52,906 nt of DNA from Paracoccus sp. (in: a-proteobacteria) (GCF_030604785.1 NZ_JAUVVF010000024.1:1-52906), one strand, 5' to 3'. Positions 1-10,130 are shown, numbered from the stretch's first letter. The notes: generated from the letters alone by a model not told the origin. Numbers and translations: made by a program.

Positions 1-456
1 ACGGTCGATGCCTTCTGGCGCGCGAATATCGACCTGACCGATTTCGTGCCCGAACTGAACCTGTGGGACCGCGACTGGCCGATCTGGACCTATTCCGAAA
101 GCGTGCCGCCCGCGAAGTTCATCCATGACGAAAAGGACCGGCGGGGCGTTGCCATATCCTCGATGGTGTCGGGGGGCTGCATCATCTCGGGGACCGAGAT
201 CCGCAATTCGCTGCTGTTCACGCAGGTCCAGACGAACAGCTACGCGATCCTCGATCATGCGGTGGTGCTGCCCTATGTCACCGTCCACCGCCATGCGCGG
301 CTGCGCAACGTGGTGATTGATCGCGGCGTGACCATTCCCGAAGGTCTGGTCGTGGGCGAGGATCCGCAGGACGATGCCCGCTGGTTCCGCGTCAGCGACC
401 GGGGCATCACGCTGATCACGCAGGACATGCTGGACCGGCGGGCGGCAAGCCTGTGA
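1..456 (+). CDS. glgC: glucose-1-phosphate adenylyltransferase, C-terminal part (partial at window start)
   Basis: The frame is open from base 1 to the TGA at 454-456, so the 5' part lies outside the window. The visible 151 codons match the left-handed beta-helix end of ADP-glucose pyrophosphorylase: a stretch with [19 protein letters not shown] and a following hexapeptide-like [15 protein letters not shown]. The enzyme makes ADP-glucose from ATP and glucose-1-phosphate, the committed step of glycogen synthesis. The N-terminal catalytic domain is not visible. The stop overlaps the GTG of the next gene (GTGA), which implies translational coupling with glgA. Confidence 0.93.
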   Translation, partial: TVDAFWRANIDLTDFVPELNLWDRDWPIWTYSESVPPAKFIHDEKDRRGVAISSMVSGGCIISGTEIRNSLLFTQVQTNSYAILDHAVVLPYVTVHRHARLRNVVIDRGVTIPEGLVVGEDPQDDARWFRVSDRGITLITQDMLDRRAASL

Positions 457-1892
457 GCGGGGGCATGATGCAGGTCCTGTCGGTCGCCTCCGAGATCGCG
501 CCCCTGGTCAAGACCGGGGGGCTGGCCGATGTCACGGGCGCCCTGCCTGCCGCGCTGGCGGGGCAGGGGGTCCGGATGCGGACGCTCGTTCCGGGCTATC
601 CCGCGATCCTCTCGGCGCTGGAGGGCGGGCAGGCTGTGGCCGAATGGCCCGACCTCTTCGGCGGCCCGGCCCGGTTGCTGGCGGGGCAGGCGGCCGGTCT
701 GGACCTTCTGGCGATCGACGCGCCGCATCTGTTCGCGCGGCCGGGCAATCCCTATCTGGGGCCGGACGGGCGCGACTGGCCGGACAATCCGCAGCGTTTC
801 GCGGCCCTGTCATGGGTCGCCGCCCGGATCGGCGCCGAAGGTGCGGGCGGCTGGCGCCCCGACATCCTGCACGGCCATGACTGGCAGGCGGGGCTGGTCG
901 CGGAATATCGCCGCACCGATCCCGCCGCCCCGCCCTTTGTGCTGACGATCCACAACATCGCCTTTCCCGGCCCGGCCGATCCCGGTCTTGTCCACGCGCT
1001 GCGGCTGGACCCCGGCCGCTTCCACGCCGAGGGCTACGAATTCTGGGGCGCGATCTCGGCCCTGAAGGCGGGGCTGATGGGGGCGGATGCGCTGACCACC
1101 GTGTCGCCCCGCTATGCCGAGGAATTGATGAGCGCCGAATTCGGCATGGGGCTGGACGGCGTGATGCGCCATCGGCGCGACGTGCTTTCGGGCATCCTGA
1201 ACGGGATCGACGATCAGCTCTGGAACCCCGCCGCCGATCCCGCGATCACGCCCTATGACGGCCCGGCGGGCAAGGCCCCGAACAAGGCCGCCCTGCGCGC
1301 CGAGATGGGCCTGCCCGACGCGCCCGGCCCACTTTGCGTGGTGATCTCGCGGATGACGCATCAAAAGGGGCTGGACATGCTGGCCGCGGCCCTGCCCGCG
1401 CTGCTGGATCGCGGGGGCCAGCTTGCGCTGCTGGGTTCGGGCGATGCCGAGCTCGAGGGGCGCTTTCGCGCGCTGGCCGACCATCATGCCGGCGTCGCGG
1501 TCCGCATCGGCTATGACGAGGCGCTGTCGCACCGCATGATCGCGGGGGGCGACGCGATCCTCGTGCCTTCGCGGTTCGAGCCTTGCGGCCTGACCCAGCT
1601 TTACGGGCTGCGCTACGGCACGATCCCTGTCGTGGCGCTGACCGGCGGGCTGGCCGACACGGTCATCAACGCCTCGCCGGCGGCGCTGGCGCGGAACGTG
1701 GCGACGGGCCTGCAATTCGCGCCGGTCAATGCCGAAAGCCTGACGAATGCGTTGCTACACCTTTGCGCGCTTTACAAGGATCGCAGGACATGGTCCCGCA
1801 TGGTGCGCAACGCGATGGGTCATCCGGTGGGCTGGGGTCCGTCGGCCAAGGCCTATGCCGCGCTTTACGCAAGACTGACCGAGGCCCGATGA
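453..1892 (+). CDS. glgA: glycogen synthase (ADP-glucose type, GT5)
   Basis: This is ADP-glucose:alpha-1,4-glucan glucosyltransferase, which elongates glycogen in the cytoplasm. The N-terminus carries the [11 protein letters not shown]-glucose-binding motif. The C-terminal Rossmann domain carries [19 protein letters not shown] with the conserved Glu and the sugar-nucleotide loop. Its 479 residues are a normal family length. The GTG at 453 overlaps the glgC stop. ATGs at 465 and 468 are equally good candidates, because the usual family start lies just before VLSVASE and GCGGGGG precedes 465. The 3' end overlaps glgX (ATGA), so the glg genes form one operon. Confidence 0.96.
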   Translation: MSGGMMQVLSVASEIAPLVKTGGLADVTGALPAALAGQGVRMRTLVPGYPAILSALEGGQAVAEWPDLFGGPARLLAGQAAGLDLLAIDAPHLFARPGNPYLGPDGRDWPDNPQRFAALSWVAARIGAEGAGGWRPDILHGHDWQAGLVAEYRRTDPAAPPFVLTIHNIAFPGPADPGLVHALRLDPGRFHAEGYEFWGAISALKAGLMGADALTTVSPRYAEELMSAEFGMGLDGVMRHRRDVLSGILNGIDDQLWNPAADPAITPYDGPAGKAPNKAALRAEMGLPDAPGPLCVVISRMTHQKGLDMLAAALPALLDRGGQLALLGSGDAELEGRFRALADHHAGVAVRIGYDEALSHRMIAGGDAILVPSRFEPCGLTQLYGLRYGTIPVVALTGGLADTVINASPAALARNVATGLQFAPVNAESLTNALLHLCALYKDRRTWSRMVRNAMGHPVGWGPSAKAYAALYARLTEAR

Positions 1893-3991
1893 TCCTGTCC
1901 CGCCAGCGCTTCCCTCATGCCGTGACGGCGGGCCATCCCGCGCCTCTGGGCGCGACCTTCGACGGGGCTGGCGTCAATTTCGCCGTCTTTTCGCAGCATG
2001 GCGAAAGGGTCGTTCTGTGCCTGTTCGACGACCGCAACCGCGAGATCCGCGTGAACCTGCCCGAACGCGAGGGGCATGTCTGGCACGGCTATGTCGCGGG
2101 GCTGCGTCCGGGCCAGCGCTACGGCTATCGCGTCCACGGCCCCTACAAGCCCGCCGAGGGGCATCGCTTCAACCCCAACAAGCTGCTGATGGACCCCTAT
2201 GCGCGGCGTCTGACGGGCAGCCCGCGCTTGCACGACGCGGTGATGGGCTACCGCGCGGGCCATGCCGATGCCGACCTGTCCTTTGACCGCCGCGACAGCG
2301 CGCCCCACATGCCGCGCTGCGTGGTCGTGGACCCGTCCTTCACCTGGGGCGAGGATCGCCCGATCCGCCGCCCCATGACCGAGACGGTCATCTACGAGGC
2401 GCATGTGAAGGGCCTGACCGCCGGGCGCAGCGACATCGCCGATGCGGGAACCTACCTGGCCATGGCCTCGGACCCGGTGCTGGACCACCTGACCCGCCTC
2501 GGCGTCACCGCGATCGAGCTGCTGCCTGTCCATGCTTTCACCGATGACCGCTTCCTGATCGACAAGGGCCTGCGGAATTACTGGGGCTACATGACCCACG
2601 GCTTCTTTGCCCCCGAGCCGCGCTACATGCGCGACGGCGACATCGCCGAGTTCCAGCAGATGGTCGCGCGCTTTCACCAGGCCGGAATCGAGGTGATCCT
2701 GGACGTGGTCTACAACCACACCGCCGAGGGCAACGAGCTTGGGCCGACCCTGTCCTTTCGCGGCTTCGACAATGCCTCGTATTACCGGCTGGCCGAGAAC
2801 CCGCGCTATTACGTCAACGACGCGGGCACCGGGAACGTCCTGAACCTGGACAATCCCTTCGCGCTGCGGCTGGTCATGGACAGCCTGCGCTACTGGGTCG
2901 AGGTGATGCATGTCGACGGCTTCCGCTTTGACCTGTGCAGCGTTCTGGGGCGCACCGGGCCGCAGGGCGCGTTCAACCGCGACGGGCCGTTCTTCCGCGC
3001 GATCCGGCAGGATCCGGTCCTGAACCGCGTCAAGCTGATCGCCGAACCCTGGGATCTGGGCGAGGGCGGCTATCGGCTGGGTGCCTGCCCCGCGCCCTTT
3101 GCCGAATGGAACGACCGCTTCCGCGACCAGATCCGCGGCTATTGGCGCGGCGATCCGGGCATGATCGGCAAGCTGGCCAAGCGCATCGCCGGATCGGCGG
3201 CGCGGTTCGACCATGACGGGCGGCCCGCGACCTCCAGCGTGAACTTCATCGCCGCTCATGACGGCTTCACGCTGATGGACACGGTCAGCTACAACGACAA
3301 GCACAACGAGGCCAATGGCGAGGGCAACCGCGACGGCCACAACCACAACCTGTCCGACAACATGGGCGCCGAGGGGCCGACCGACGATCCCGCGATCCTG
3401 GCGCGCCGCGACCGCCGCCGCCGCAACCTGATCGCCACCCTGATGCTGAGCCAGGGCACGCCGATGCTGCTGGCGGGGGACGAGCTGGGCAATTCGCAGG
3501 GCGGCAACAACAACGCCTATGCCCAGGACAATCCGACCGGCTGGGTGAACTGGGACGGCGCCGATCCGGATTTTCTGGCCTTTGTCCGCCGCGTCATCGC
3601 CTTTCGGGCGGCCCATCCGATCCTGCGGCAAAAGCGGTTCCTGCACAGCCAGCCGCGCCGTCAGGACGGCCTGCCCGACATCTTCTGGCGCCGTGAGGAC
3701 GGCGCGCCGATGCAGCCCGAGGACTGGAACGACCGCGACCGGCGCCTCCTGGCGGTCGAGATGCGGATGGCCTCGGGGACGCCGGATTACGCGGCCTTGC
3801 CCGGCGCGGTCTTCATCGTCTTCAACAACGGCCCCCAGGCGCAGGTGCGCCTGCCCGATACCCCGACCGGCGGGCGCTGGCGCCGTCATCTGGACAGCGC
3901 CCGCGACGACGACGTGGACGAGCCCGCCCAAGCCCTTGAAACCGTCGCCGCCGAAAGCGTGACCGCCTTTCAGTTCTGCCCCGCCCCCTGA
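1889..3991 (+). CDS. glgX: glycogen debranching enzyme GlgX (GH13)
   Basis: This isoamylase-type enzyme hydrolyses alpha-1,6 branches of limit dextrin after phosphorylase action. The 700-residue protein has an N-terminal CBM48-like domain (PLGATFDGAGVNFAVFS), then a GH13 barrel. The barrel shows DVVYNHTAEG, GFRFDL with the nucleophile Asp near residue 348, IAEPWDLG with the acid/base Glu near residue 386, and AAHDGFTL. The ATG at 1889 overlaps the glgA stop as ATGA. The frame is open far upstream but that part lies inside glgA, so the overlap start is preferred. Forty-four bases separate it from glgP, fitting one glycogen-turnover operon. Confidence 0.96.
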   Translation: MILSRQRFPHAVTAGHPAPLGATFDGAGVNFAVFSQHGERVVLCLFDDRNREIRVNLPEREGHVWHGYVAGLRPGQRYGYRVHGPYKPAEGHRFNPNKLLMDPYARRLTGSPRLHDAVMGYRAGHADADLSFDRRDSAPHMPRCVVVDPSFTWGEDRPIRRPMTETVIYEAHVKGLTAGRSDIADAGTYLAMASDPVLDHLTRLGVTAIELLPVHAFTDDRFLIDKGLRNYWGYMTHGFFAPEPRYMRDGDIAEFQQMVARFHQAGIEVILDVVYNHTAEGNELGPTLSFRGFDNASYYRLAENPRYYVNDAGTGNVLNLDNPFALRLVMDSLRYWVEVMHVDGFRFDLCSVLGRTGPQGAFNRDGPFFRAIRQDPVLNRVKLIAEPWDLGEGGYRLGACPAPFAEWNDRFRDQIRGYWRGDPGMIGKLAKRIAGSAARFDHDGRPATSSVNFIAAHDGFTLMDTVSYNDKHNEANGEGNRDGHNHNLSDNMGAEGPTDDPAILARRDRRRRNLIATLMLSQGTPMLLAGDELGNSQGGNNNAYAQDNPTGWVNWDGADPDFLAFVRRVIAFRAAHPILRQKRFLHSQPRRQDGLPDIFWRREDGAPMQPEDWNDRDRRLLAVEMRMASGTPDYAALPGAVFIVFNNGPQAQVRLPDTPTGGRWRRHLDSARDDDVDEPAQALETVAAESVTAFQFCPAP

Positions 3992-4035
3992 GGCGCGGCC
4001 ATCCATCCACCACATGCCTGAATGAGGCCCTGCCC

Positions 4036-6420
4036 GTGTCCGAACGTCCGACTGCCGAAGCCCTGCGCGACCAGATCCTGCATCACCTGACCCACACCCA
4101 GGGACGCGGCCCCGAATTCGCAACCACCTTCGACTGGCGCCTTGCGGTCAGCTACACAGTCCGCGACCTGATGGTCGGCCCCTGGGTCGGCGCGATCCGC
4201 GCCGCCCGCGATCAGGGTGCCAAGCGCGTCTATTACCTGTCGATGGAATTCCTGATCGGTCGCATCCTGGGCGACGCGATCATCAACCTGCAACTCGAGC
4301 CCGCGATGGGTCAGGCGCTGCAGATGCTGGGCCTGGACGAGCAGGTGATCCTGGACGACGAACCCGACGCGGCGCTTGGCAATGGCGGTCTGGGGCGGCT
4401 GGCGGCCTGCTTCATGGAATCGCTGTCCTCGCTGTCCTGCCCCGCCTTCGGCTACGGCATCCGCTATGAACACGGCCTGTTCCGCCAGCGGTTCGAGGGC
4501 GGCCAGCAGGTCGAGACCCCCGAGGATTGGCTGAACCAGCCCCATCCCTGGGAATTCGTGCGCATCGATTACAGCTACGAGATCGGCTTCAAGGGCCATG
4601 TCGAGACCGTGGATGGCCGCGCCGTCTGGCATCCGGGCGAAAGCGTGATCGCGCGGGCCTATGACACGCCGGTGATCGGCTGGGGCGGCGATTGGGCGAA
4701 CAGCCTGCGCCTGTGGGGGGCGCATCCCACCACGCTCTTGGATCTGGGCCGCTTCAATGCTGGCGACCACACGGCGGCGGCCGAGCCCGAAGCGCTGGCC
4801 CGCACGCTGTCGCGCGTTCTCTATCCCGACGACACGACGGAATCGGGCAAGGAATTGCGGCTGAAGCAGGAATATTTCCTGACCTCGGCCGCCCTTCAGG
4901 ACATCCTGCGGCGCTTCATGGCGGAACATGGCGATCTGGCACTCTTGCCCGGAAAGGTCGCGATCCAGCTGAACGACACCCATCCCGCCATTGCCGGGCC
5001 AGAGCTGATCCGGCTGCTGATGGACGAACACGGCCTGCCCTTCGAACGCGCGCGCGAGCTGGCGCAGGGCTGTCTGAACTACACCAACCACACCCTGCTG
5101 CCCGAGGCGCTGGAGCGCTGGTCCACCTGGCTGGTGGGCCGCGTGCTGCCGCGCCACATGCAGATCATCGAGATGATCGACGACCATCACCGCCAGACCA
5201 GCGGCCGCCCGGCGCATGTCGGCATCGTGCATGGCGATCAGGTCCATATGGGCGAGCTGGCCTTCATCATGGCGGGGCGGGTGAACGGTGTCTCCGCGCT
5301 GCACACCGATCTGGTCCGGGACACGGTCTTTGCCGACCTGAACCGGCTGCATCCGGGCCGGATCGTGAACCAGACCAACGGCGTCACGCCGCGCCGCTGG
5401 CTGCGCATGTCGAACCCGGCCTTGGCGGGGCTGCTGGACGACACGATCGGCACCGGCTGGACCGCCGATCTGGACCTGCTTGCGGGGCTTGAGCCTCATG
5501 CGGATGATGCGGGCTTTCTGGACCGGCTGCGCGCGGCCAAGCGGGCGAACAAGGTCGCCCTGTCGAACGGGCTGCTGGCGGGGCTTGGCGTCAGGCCCGA
5601 CCCGGACGCGATCTTCGACGTGCAGGTCAAGCGCATCCACGAATACAAGCGCCAGCTGCTGAACGTGCTGGAGACCATCGCCCTTTGGCACCGCATCCAC
5701 GAGGACCCGAACGGCGACTGGACGCCTCGCGTCAAGATCTTCGGCGGCAAGGCCGCGCCGGGCTATTGGCTGGCCAAGTCGGTGATCCACCTGATCAACG
5801 ACGTGGCCGCCACGATCAACGACGACCCGGTGACGCGCGATCTGCTGCAGATCGCCTATCCGCCGAACTACAACGTCTCGATGGCCGAGGACCTGATCCC
5901 GGCCGCCGATCTGTCCGAACAGATCAGCACGGCGGGCAAGGAGGCGTCGGGCACCGGCAACATGAAGTTCACCATGAACGGCGCACTGACCATCGGCACG
6001 CTGGACGGCGCGAATGTCGAAATCCGCGAGCATGTCGGCGCCGAGAACTTCTTCCTGTTCGGCCTGACCGCCGAAGAGGCCGCCGCCGAGAAATCGCGCC
6101 CCGGCCATGCCCGCGCCGCCATCGAAGCGTCCGAGGACATGAAGATCGCCCTGCAACTGATCGCCGAAGGGCGGTTTGGCCGTGCCGAAAGCTATTATTC
6201 GCTGCTAGACCGGACGTGGAACGACGACCCGTTCCTGGTCGCCTCGGATTTCGACGCCTATTTCGCCGCGCAGCGCGACGTGGACCGGGTCTATCGTGAT
6301 CAGGCGGGATGGGATCGGATGGCCGCCCTGAACATTGCGCGCTCGGGCTTCTTCTCGTCCGACCGCACGATCCGGGGCTATATGCGCGACATCTGGGATG
6401 TGCCGCCGGTCACGCCCTAG
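4036..6420 (+). CDS. glgP: glycogen/maltodextrin phosphorylase (GT35)
   Basis: Phosphorolysis of alpha-1,4-glucan releases glucose-1-phosphate. The protein has 794 residues, close to bacterial GlgP. It shows the early YYLSMEFLIGR block and, near the C-terminus, the PLP site EASGTGNMKF, with the Schiff-base Lys near residue 644, followed by NGALTIGTLDGANVEI. The start is GTG at 4036 with GAGG upstream; the nearby ATG at 4022 is out of frame. It is the last visible gene of glgC-A-X-P. Its TAG stop shares the tetranucleotide CTAG with the stop of the convergent yehW. No glgB is in view and may lie upstream. Confidence 0.97.
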   Translation: MSERPTAEALRDQILHHLTHTQGRGPEFATTFDWRLAVSYTVRDLMVGPWVGAIRAARDQGAKRVYYLSMEFLIGRILGDAIINLQLEPAMGQALQMLGLDEQVILDDEPDAALGNGGLGRLAACFMESLSSLSCPAFGYGIRYEHGLFRQRFEGGQQVETPEDWLNQPHPWEFVRIDYSYEIGFKGHVETVDGRAVWHPGESVIARAYDTPVIGWGGDWANSLRLWGAHPTTLLDLGRFNAGDHTAAAEPEALARTLSRVLYPDDTTESGKELRLKQEYFLTSAALQDILRRFMAEHGDLALLPGKVAIQLNDTHPAIAGPELIRLLMDEHGLPFERARELAQGCLNYTNHTLLPEALERWSTWLVGRVLPRHMQIIEMIDDHHRQTSGRPAHVGIVHGDQVHMGELAFIMAGRVNGVSALHTDLVRDTVFADLNRLHPGRIVNQTNGVTPRRWLRMSNPALAGLLDDTIGTGWTADLDLLAGLEPHADDAGFLDRLRAAKRANKVALSNGLLAGLGVRPDPDAIFDVQVKRIHEYKRQLLNVLETIALWHRIHEDPNGDWTPRVKIFGGKAAPGYWLAKSVIHLINDVAATINDDPVTRDLLQIAYPPNYNVSMAEDLIPAADLSEQISTAGKEASGTGNMKFTMNGALTIGTLDGANVEIREHVGAENFFLFGLTAEEAAAEKSRPGHARAAIEASEDMKIALQLIAEGRFGRAESYYSLLDRTWNDDPFLVASDFDAYFAAQRDVDRVYRDQAGWDRMAALNIARSGFFSSDRTIRGYMRDIWDVPPVTP

Positions 6421-7151
6421 GCCGCACCAGCCCGGCGGGCCGCGATGCGTTCGGCCCGCTGGAACCCCTCGTGTATCATCACCGCAAGGATGCCGACGAT
6501 CAGCCCGCCCTGCAGCACAAAGGCCGTGTTGCCCGACAGAAGCCCCGCGATGATGACCTCGCCCAGGGTGCGGGCCGCGACGGTCGATCCGATCGTCGCC
6601 GTGCCAAGCGAGATCACCGCCGTCAGCCGCATCCCCGTCAGGATCACCGGCAGGGCCAGCGGCAGCTCGATCTGCCACAGGCGCTGGCGGGGGGTCAGGC
6701 CCATGCCTCGGGCGGCCTCTCGCACGGGGGCGGGCAGGCCGGTCAGCCCGGCCAGCGCGTTCTCGAAGACCGGCAGCAGACCATAGAGGAACAGCGCCAG
6801 CAGCGTCGGTCCGGTGCCGAACCCCATCAGCGGCACGGCCAGAGCCAGCACCGCGACGGGCGGAAAGGTCTGGCCGACGCTGGTGATCGTGCGCGCCAAG
6901 GGCAGGAATTCGCGCCCCGAGGGCCGCGCGACCAGCACCGCCAGCGCCAGCGCCACGATGGTCGATGCCAGAACCGCCAGCGCGACCAGCGCCAGATGCC
7001 AAAGCGTCAGCGCCAGAAGCGGGGTCTGCATATAGATCGCGGGCGCGCTGTTGCGGGTGAAGGGCTGGAACAGCGGAGCGAAGGCCTGCGGCTGGACCAG
7101 AAAGGCCAGCAGCCCGATTCCCGCCAGCGCCAGCAGGATGCGCCCCGTCAT
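6417..7151 (-). CDS. yehW: osmoprotectant ABC transporter permease (YehW-like)
   Basis: This is an inner-membrane permease of the glycine-betaine/choline/carnitine-type importer family. Its 244 residues match the E. coli YehW length. It has several hydrophobic segments and the EAA-loop region REAARGMGLTPRQRLWQIELPLALPVILTG. The chosen ATG at 7151 overlaps the stop of the upstream ATPase gene (ATGA), and the in-frame extension above it lies inside that gene. It is the last gene of a - strand operon in the order yehZ-yehY-yehX-yehW. The substrate cannot be told from sequence; YehZYXW relatives have weak or conditional betaine transport. Confidence 0.92.
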   Translation of the reverse strand: MTGRILLALAGIGLLAFLVQPQAFAPLFQPFTRNSAPAIYMQTPLLALTLWHLALVALAVLASTIVALALAVLVARPSGREFLPLARTITSVGQTFPPVAVLALAVPLMGFGTGPTLLALFLYGLLPVFENALAGLTGLPAPVREAARGMGLTPRQRLWQIELPLALPVILTGMRLTAVISLGTATIGSTVAARTLGEVIIAGLLSGNTAFVLQGGLIVGILAVMIHEGFQRAERIAARRAGAA

Positions 7152-8080
7152 GCCTGCCCTGCCTCGGGCCGTGCGGCTGCGCGCAGGGCGGCCAGCGTGA
7201 CGATGCCGCCCCCGGCCACGGGCAGCGCCTCGGCCCCGCGCCACAGGCATTCGGCCAGCGCATCGCGCAGGCTGGCCTCGGGCGGGATCGGCGCGCCCTC
7301 GGCATGGCCCGGGCTCCGCAGGGCGTCCACCTGCGACAGCGACAGCAGGTAGAAGGGCCGCTGCCGGTCGCCGATCAGGTCGCGGACGAAATCCGAGGCG
7401 GGCGCGGTCAGGATCTCGGCCGGGGGGGCGTATTGGACAAGCCGCCCCTGATCCATCACCGCGATGCGGTCGCCCAGGCGGATCGCCTCGTCCATGTCGT
7501 GGGTCACCAGGATCACCGTCGTCCCGAGGCGGCGCTGGACGGCGCGCAGATCCTCTTGCGCCTGTGCGCGGATGACCGGGTCCAACGCGCCGAAAGGCTC
7601 GTCCATCAGCAGCAGGTCGGGCCGCGCGGCCAGCGCGCGCGCTACGCCCACCCGCTGTTGCTGGCCGCCCGACAGGTCCTGCGGCATCCGGTCCCGATAG
7701 GCGGCGGGGTCCAGCTGGAACAGGGTCAGCAGCTCGTCCACGCGCGCGGCGATTTGGTCGCGCGGCCAGCCCAGAAGGCGCGGGACGGTGGCGATGTTGC
7801 GCGCCACGCTCTGATGCGGGAACAGGCCGTGGCCCTGGATCGCATAGCCGATCCGCCGCCGCAGCAGATGGGCGGGCTGATCCGCCGTGTCCTGCCCGTC
7901 GATCAGCACCTGCCCGGCGCTTGGCCTGACCAGCCGGTTGATCATCCGCAGCAGTGTCGTCTTGCCCGAACCGGACGTGCCGACCAGCGCCGCGATCTGG
8001 CCCGTCGGCACGGTCAGGCTGACATCGTCGACGGCTAGCACGTCGTCAAAGCGCCGCGTCAGGTTGCGGATCTCGATCAT
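7148..8080 (-). CDS. yehX: osmoprotectant ABC transporter ATP-binding protein (YehX-like)
   Basis: This cytoplasmic ATPase subunit powers the importer. The 310-residue protein shows Walker A GTSGSGKTT, a Q-loop in GYAIQGHGLFPH, signature LSGGQQQRVGVARAL, Walker B LLLMDEPFGALDP and the switch His in LVTHDMDEAI. The Leu/Arg-rich ABC pattern and DPVIRAQAQEDL are typical of the ProV/OpuCA group. About 80 C-terminal residues remain after the ATPase core, shorter than a full CBS pair, as in YehX. Its ATG overlaps the yehY stop and its stop overlaps the yehW start (ATGA both times), so the subunits are translationally coupled. Confidence 0.94.
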   Translation of the reverse strand: MIEIRNLTRRFDDVLAVDDVSLTVPTGQIAALVGTSGSGKTTLLRMINRLVRPSAGQVLIDGQDTADQPAHLLRRRIGYAIQGHGLFPHQSVARNIATVPRLLGWPRDQIAARVDELLTLFQLDPAAYRDRMPQDLSGGQQQRVGVARALAARPDLLLMDEPFGALDPVIRAQAQEDLRAVQRRLGTTVILVTHDMDEAIRLGDRIAVMDQGRLVQYAPPAEILTAPASDFVRDLIGDRQRPFYLLSLSQVDALRSPGHAEGAPIPPEASLRDALAECLWRGAEALPVAGGGIVTLAALRAAARPEAGQA

Positions 8081-9222
8081 GGCGCGGTCCTTTCACGGCG
8101 GCTGGCGCGGGTCAGCAGGTCCAGCGCGATGCCCGCGACCAGGGCCAGCGCGATGGTAGGCAGCGCGCCCAGAAGGACCAGATCCATCGCCGTCTGGTTC
8201 AGGCCCTGAAAGACGAAGGTGCCGAAGCCGCCGCCCCCGATTAGCCCGGCGATCACCGCCAGACCGATGCTCTGGACCAGGACGATCCGCACCGCCGCCA
8301 GCAGCACGGGCAGCGCAAGCGGCAGCATCACCTGCGCCAGCACCTGCGCGCGGGTCATGCCGAGGCCGCGCGCGGCCTCCAGCGCGGCGGGCGGGACCGA
8401 GGCCAGACCCGCCAGCGTATTCGCCACGACCGGCAGCAGCGCGTAAAGGAACAGCGCGACCAGCGCCGGAAAGGGGCCGATCCCCGAGACGCCCGCCTGC
8501 GCCGCGCCGGGCAGGGTCGCCGCGATCCAGCCGAAGACCGGGATCATGATGCCGAACATGGCCAGCGAGGGGATCGTCTGCAGGATGTTCAGCACTGACA
8601 GGACCGGCCCGCGCATCCGCGCCCGGCCATGCAGCAGCACCCCAAGCGGCAGCCCCGCCGCCAGCGCCAGTGCCAGCGACCCGAAGGCCAGCGCCAGATG
8701 CGCCCGCGCCTCGCGCAGAAAGACCGCCTGACGCGCCTGATATTCCCGCATGACAGAGACCTGATCCAGCGCCCCCGAGGCCAGAACTGCCCCGATCCCC
8801 GCCACCGCGCCGCCCAGGATCAGCCAGCGCAGCCGCAACGGCGGGTCCAGCCGCGCGATCGCGTCGGCCAGCATCAGCGACAGCGCCAGAGCGGCCAGCC
8901 AGAACCCGGCGGCCGGCGAGATGCGGGCCATCCGGTCGCCTTCGGGCGTCAGAGCGTCTGCCGCTGCGCCCAGGGCCAGCAGCAGCGCCAGCACCCCCGC
9001 CAGCGGCAGCGCGATCCGCGCCCCCGGCTTCAGGCGCGGCGCGGCCAGAAACAGCGCCGCCAGCGCCGCCGTCAGCGCCCAGCCCCAGGGCAGGGCCTGA
9101 TGCAGGGCCAGACCCTCTCCGGGCAGGATGCGGTTCGGCCGGAACTGCACCAGCGGCAAGGCCAGCCCAGCCAGTCCGATCAGCGCGAACAGCAGGCCGG
9201 GGCGGTCCAGCCGGGCGGTCAT
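8077..9222 (-). CDS. yehY: osmoprotectant ABC transporter permease with extended N-terminal membrane domain (YehY-like)
   Basis: This second inner-membrane permease has 381 residues, close to the 385 of E. coli YehY and much longer than YehW. Its N-terminal half adds several hydrophobic segments ahead of the permease core. The core contains ALEAARGLGMTRAQVLAQVMLPLALPVLL, the ATPase-contact EAA loop. The ATG at 9222 overlaps the yehZ stop (ATGA); codons further upstream in frame lie inside yehZ. The pairing of one long and one short permease is diagnostic of the yehZYXW arrangement rather than opuA/proVWX. Confidence 0.92.
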   Translation of the reverse strand: MTARLDRPGLLFALIGLAGLALPLVQFRPNRILPGEGLALHQALPWGWALTAALAALFLAAPRLKPGARIALPLAGVLALLLALGAAADALTPEGDRMARISPAAGFWLAALALSLMLADAIARLDPPLRLRWLILGGAVAGIGAVLASGALDQVSVMREYQARQAVFLREARAHLALAFGSLALALAAGLPLGVLLHGRARMRGPVLSVLNILQTIPSLAMFGIMIPVFGWIAATLPGAAQAGVSGIGPFPALVALFLYALLPVVANTLAGLASVPPAALEAARGLGMTRAQVLAQVMLPLALPVLLAAVRIVLVQSIGLAVIAGLIGGGGFGTFVFQGLNQTAMDLVLLGALPTIALALVAGIALDLLTRASRRERTAP

Positions 9223-10130
9223 CCGTCGATGAAGCCCGCTTCCGTCAGCCATTCGCGGGCGACCGCGTCCGAAGGCTCGCCGCCGACCTGGATGCGGCCG
9301 TTCAGTTCCTGCAGGGTCTCAAGATCCAGCGCCAGGAAGATCGGCTCGAGGATTTCGGCGATCTGGGGATGGGCCTCAAGCACCTCGGCCCGGACGATCG
9401 GGGCGGGCTGGTAGACGGGCTGCACGCCCTGGTCATCCTCCATCACGACCAGTCCGGCGGGCGCGATGCCGCCATCGGTGCCGTAGACCATCGCCGCGTT
9501 CACGCCCGAGGTCTGCTGCGCCGCCGCCGCGATGGTCGCCGCCGTGTCGCCGCCCGAAAGCTGGATCAGCTGATCCGGCGCAAGGGTGAAGCCGTAGGTC
9601 TGCTGAAAGGCCGGCAGCGCGGCGGGCGAGGTCACGAATTCGGTCGATGCCGCCAGCCGGATCGTCCCGCCGCCCGCGATCCAGGCGCCCATCTCGGACA
9701 TGGTGGTCAGCGCGTTCTCCTCGGCCACGTCCTGCCGCAGCGCGATGGCCCAGGTGTTGTTGGCGGGCGAGGGGGTCAGCCAGACGATGTCGTTCTGCGC
9801 CAGATCCAGCTCGGCCACGCGGGCCAGTCCGGCCTCGGCATCCTGCCAGACCTCGCTGTCGGCCTCGTTGAAGAAGAAGGCGCCGTTGGCGGTGTATTCG
9901 GGATAGATGTCGATCTGCCCGGTGGTGATCGCGTCGCGCATGATCGGCGTGCCGCCCAGTTGCAGGCGGTCGCGGACCGGAAGCCCCGCATCCTGCAAGG
10001 CCATCAGGATCATGTTCCCCAGAAGCCCGCCCTCGGTATCGATCTTCGAGGAAACGGTGATCTCCTGCGCCGAGGCGCCTGCGGCCCCCATCATCAGGAT
10101 TGCGGCAAGGGCAAGGCGGCGTCGGGTCAT
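9219..10130 (-). CDS. yehZ: osmoprotectant ABC transporter substrate-binding protein (YehZ/OsmF-like)
   Basis: This periplasmic binding protein is the first gene of the importer operon. A cleavable signal peptide is visible (two Arg, a hydrophobic run, then ASA before QE at about residue 22). The mature part starts ITVSSKIDTEGGLLGNMI and continues with QIDIYPEYTAN, both characteristic of the OpuAC/OsmF family. Its 303 residues match OsmF. It heads the coupled operon and probably carries the promoter in the 119-base gap to its right, although I see no clear -35/-10 there. Betaine-like ligands are expected for the family; the exact ligand is unknown. Confidence 0.94.
   Translation of the reverse strand: MTRRRLALAAILMMGAAGASAQEITVSSKIDTEGGLLGNMILMALQDAGLPVRDRLQLGGTPIMRDAITTGQIDIYPEYTANGAFFFNEADSEVWQDAEAGLARVAELDLAQNDIVWLTPSPANNTWAIALRQDVAEENALTTMSEMGAWIAGGGTIRLAASTEFVTSPAALPAFQQTYGFTLAPDQLIQLSGGDTAATIAAAAQQTSGVNAAMVYGTDGGIAPAGLVVMEDDQGVQPVYQPAPIVRAEVLEAHPQIAEILEPIFLALDLETLQELNGRIQVGGEPSDAVAREWLTEAGFIDG

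Noticed and set aside
1865..4123. Long open frame (752 codons) antisense to glgX
   Set aside because: Shadow frame of a high-GC gene; the + strand encodes a complete GlgX with catalytic residues, and the antisense product is low-complexity Ala/Arg/Gly/Val.
3970..6156. Long open frame (728 codons) antisense to glgP
   Set aside because: Same reason; codon third-position GC and homology support only the + strand.
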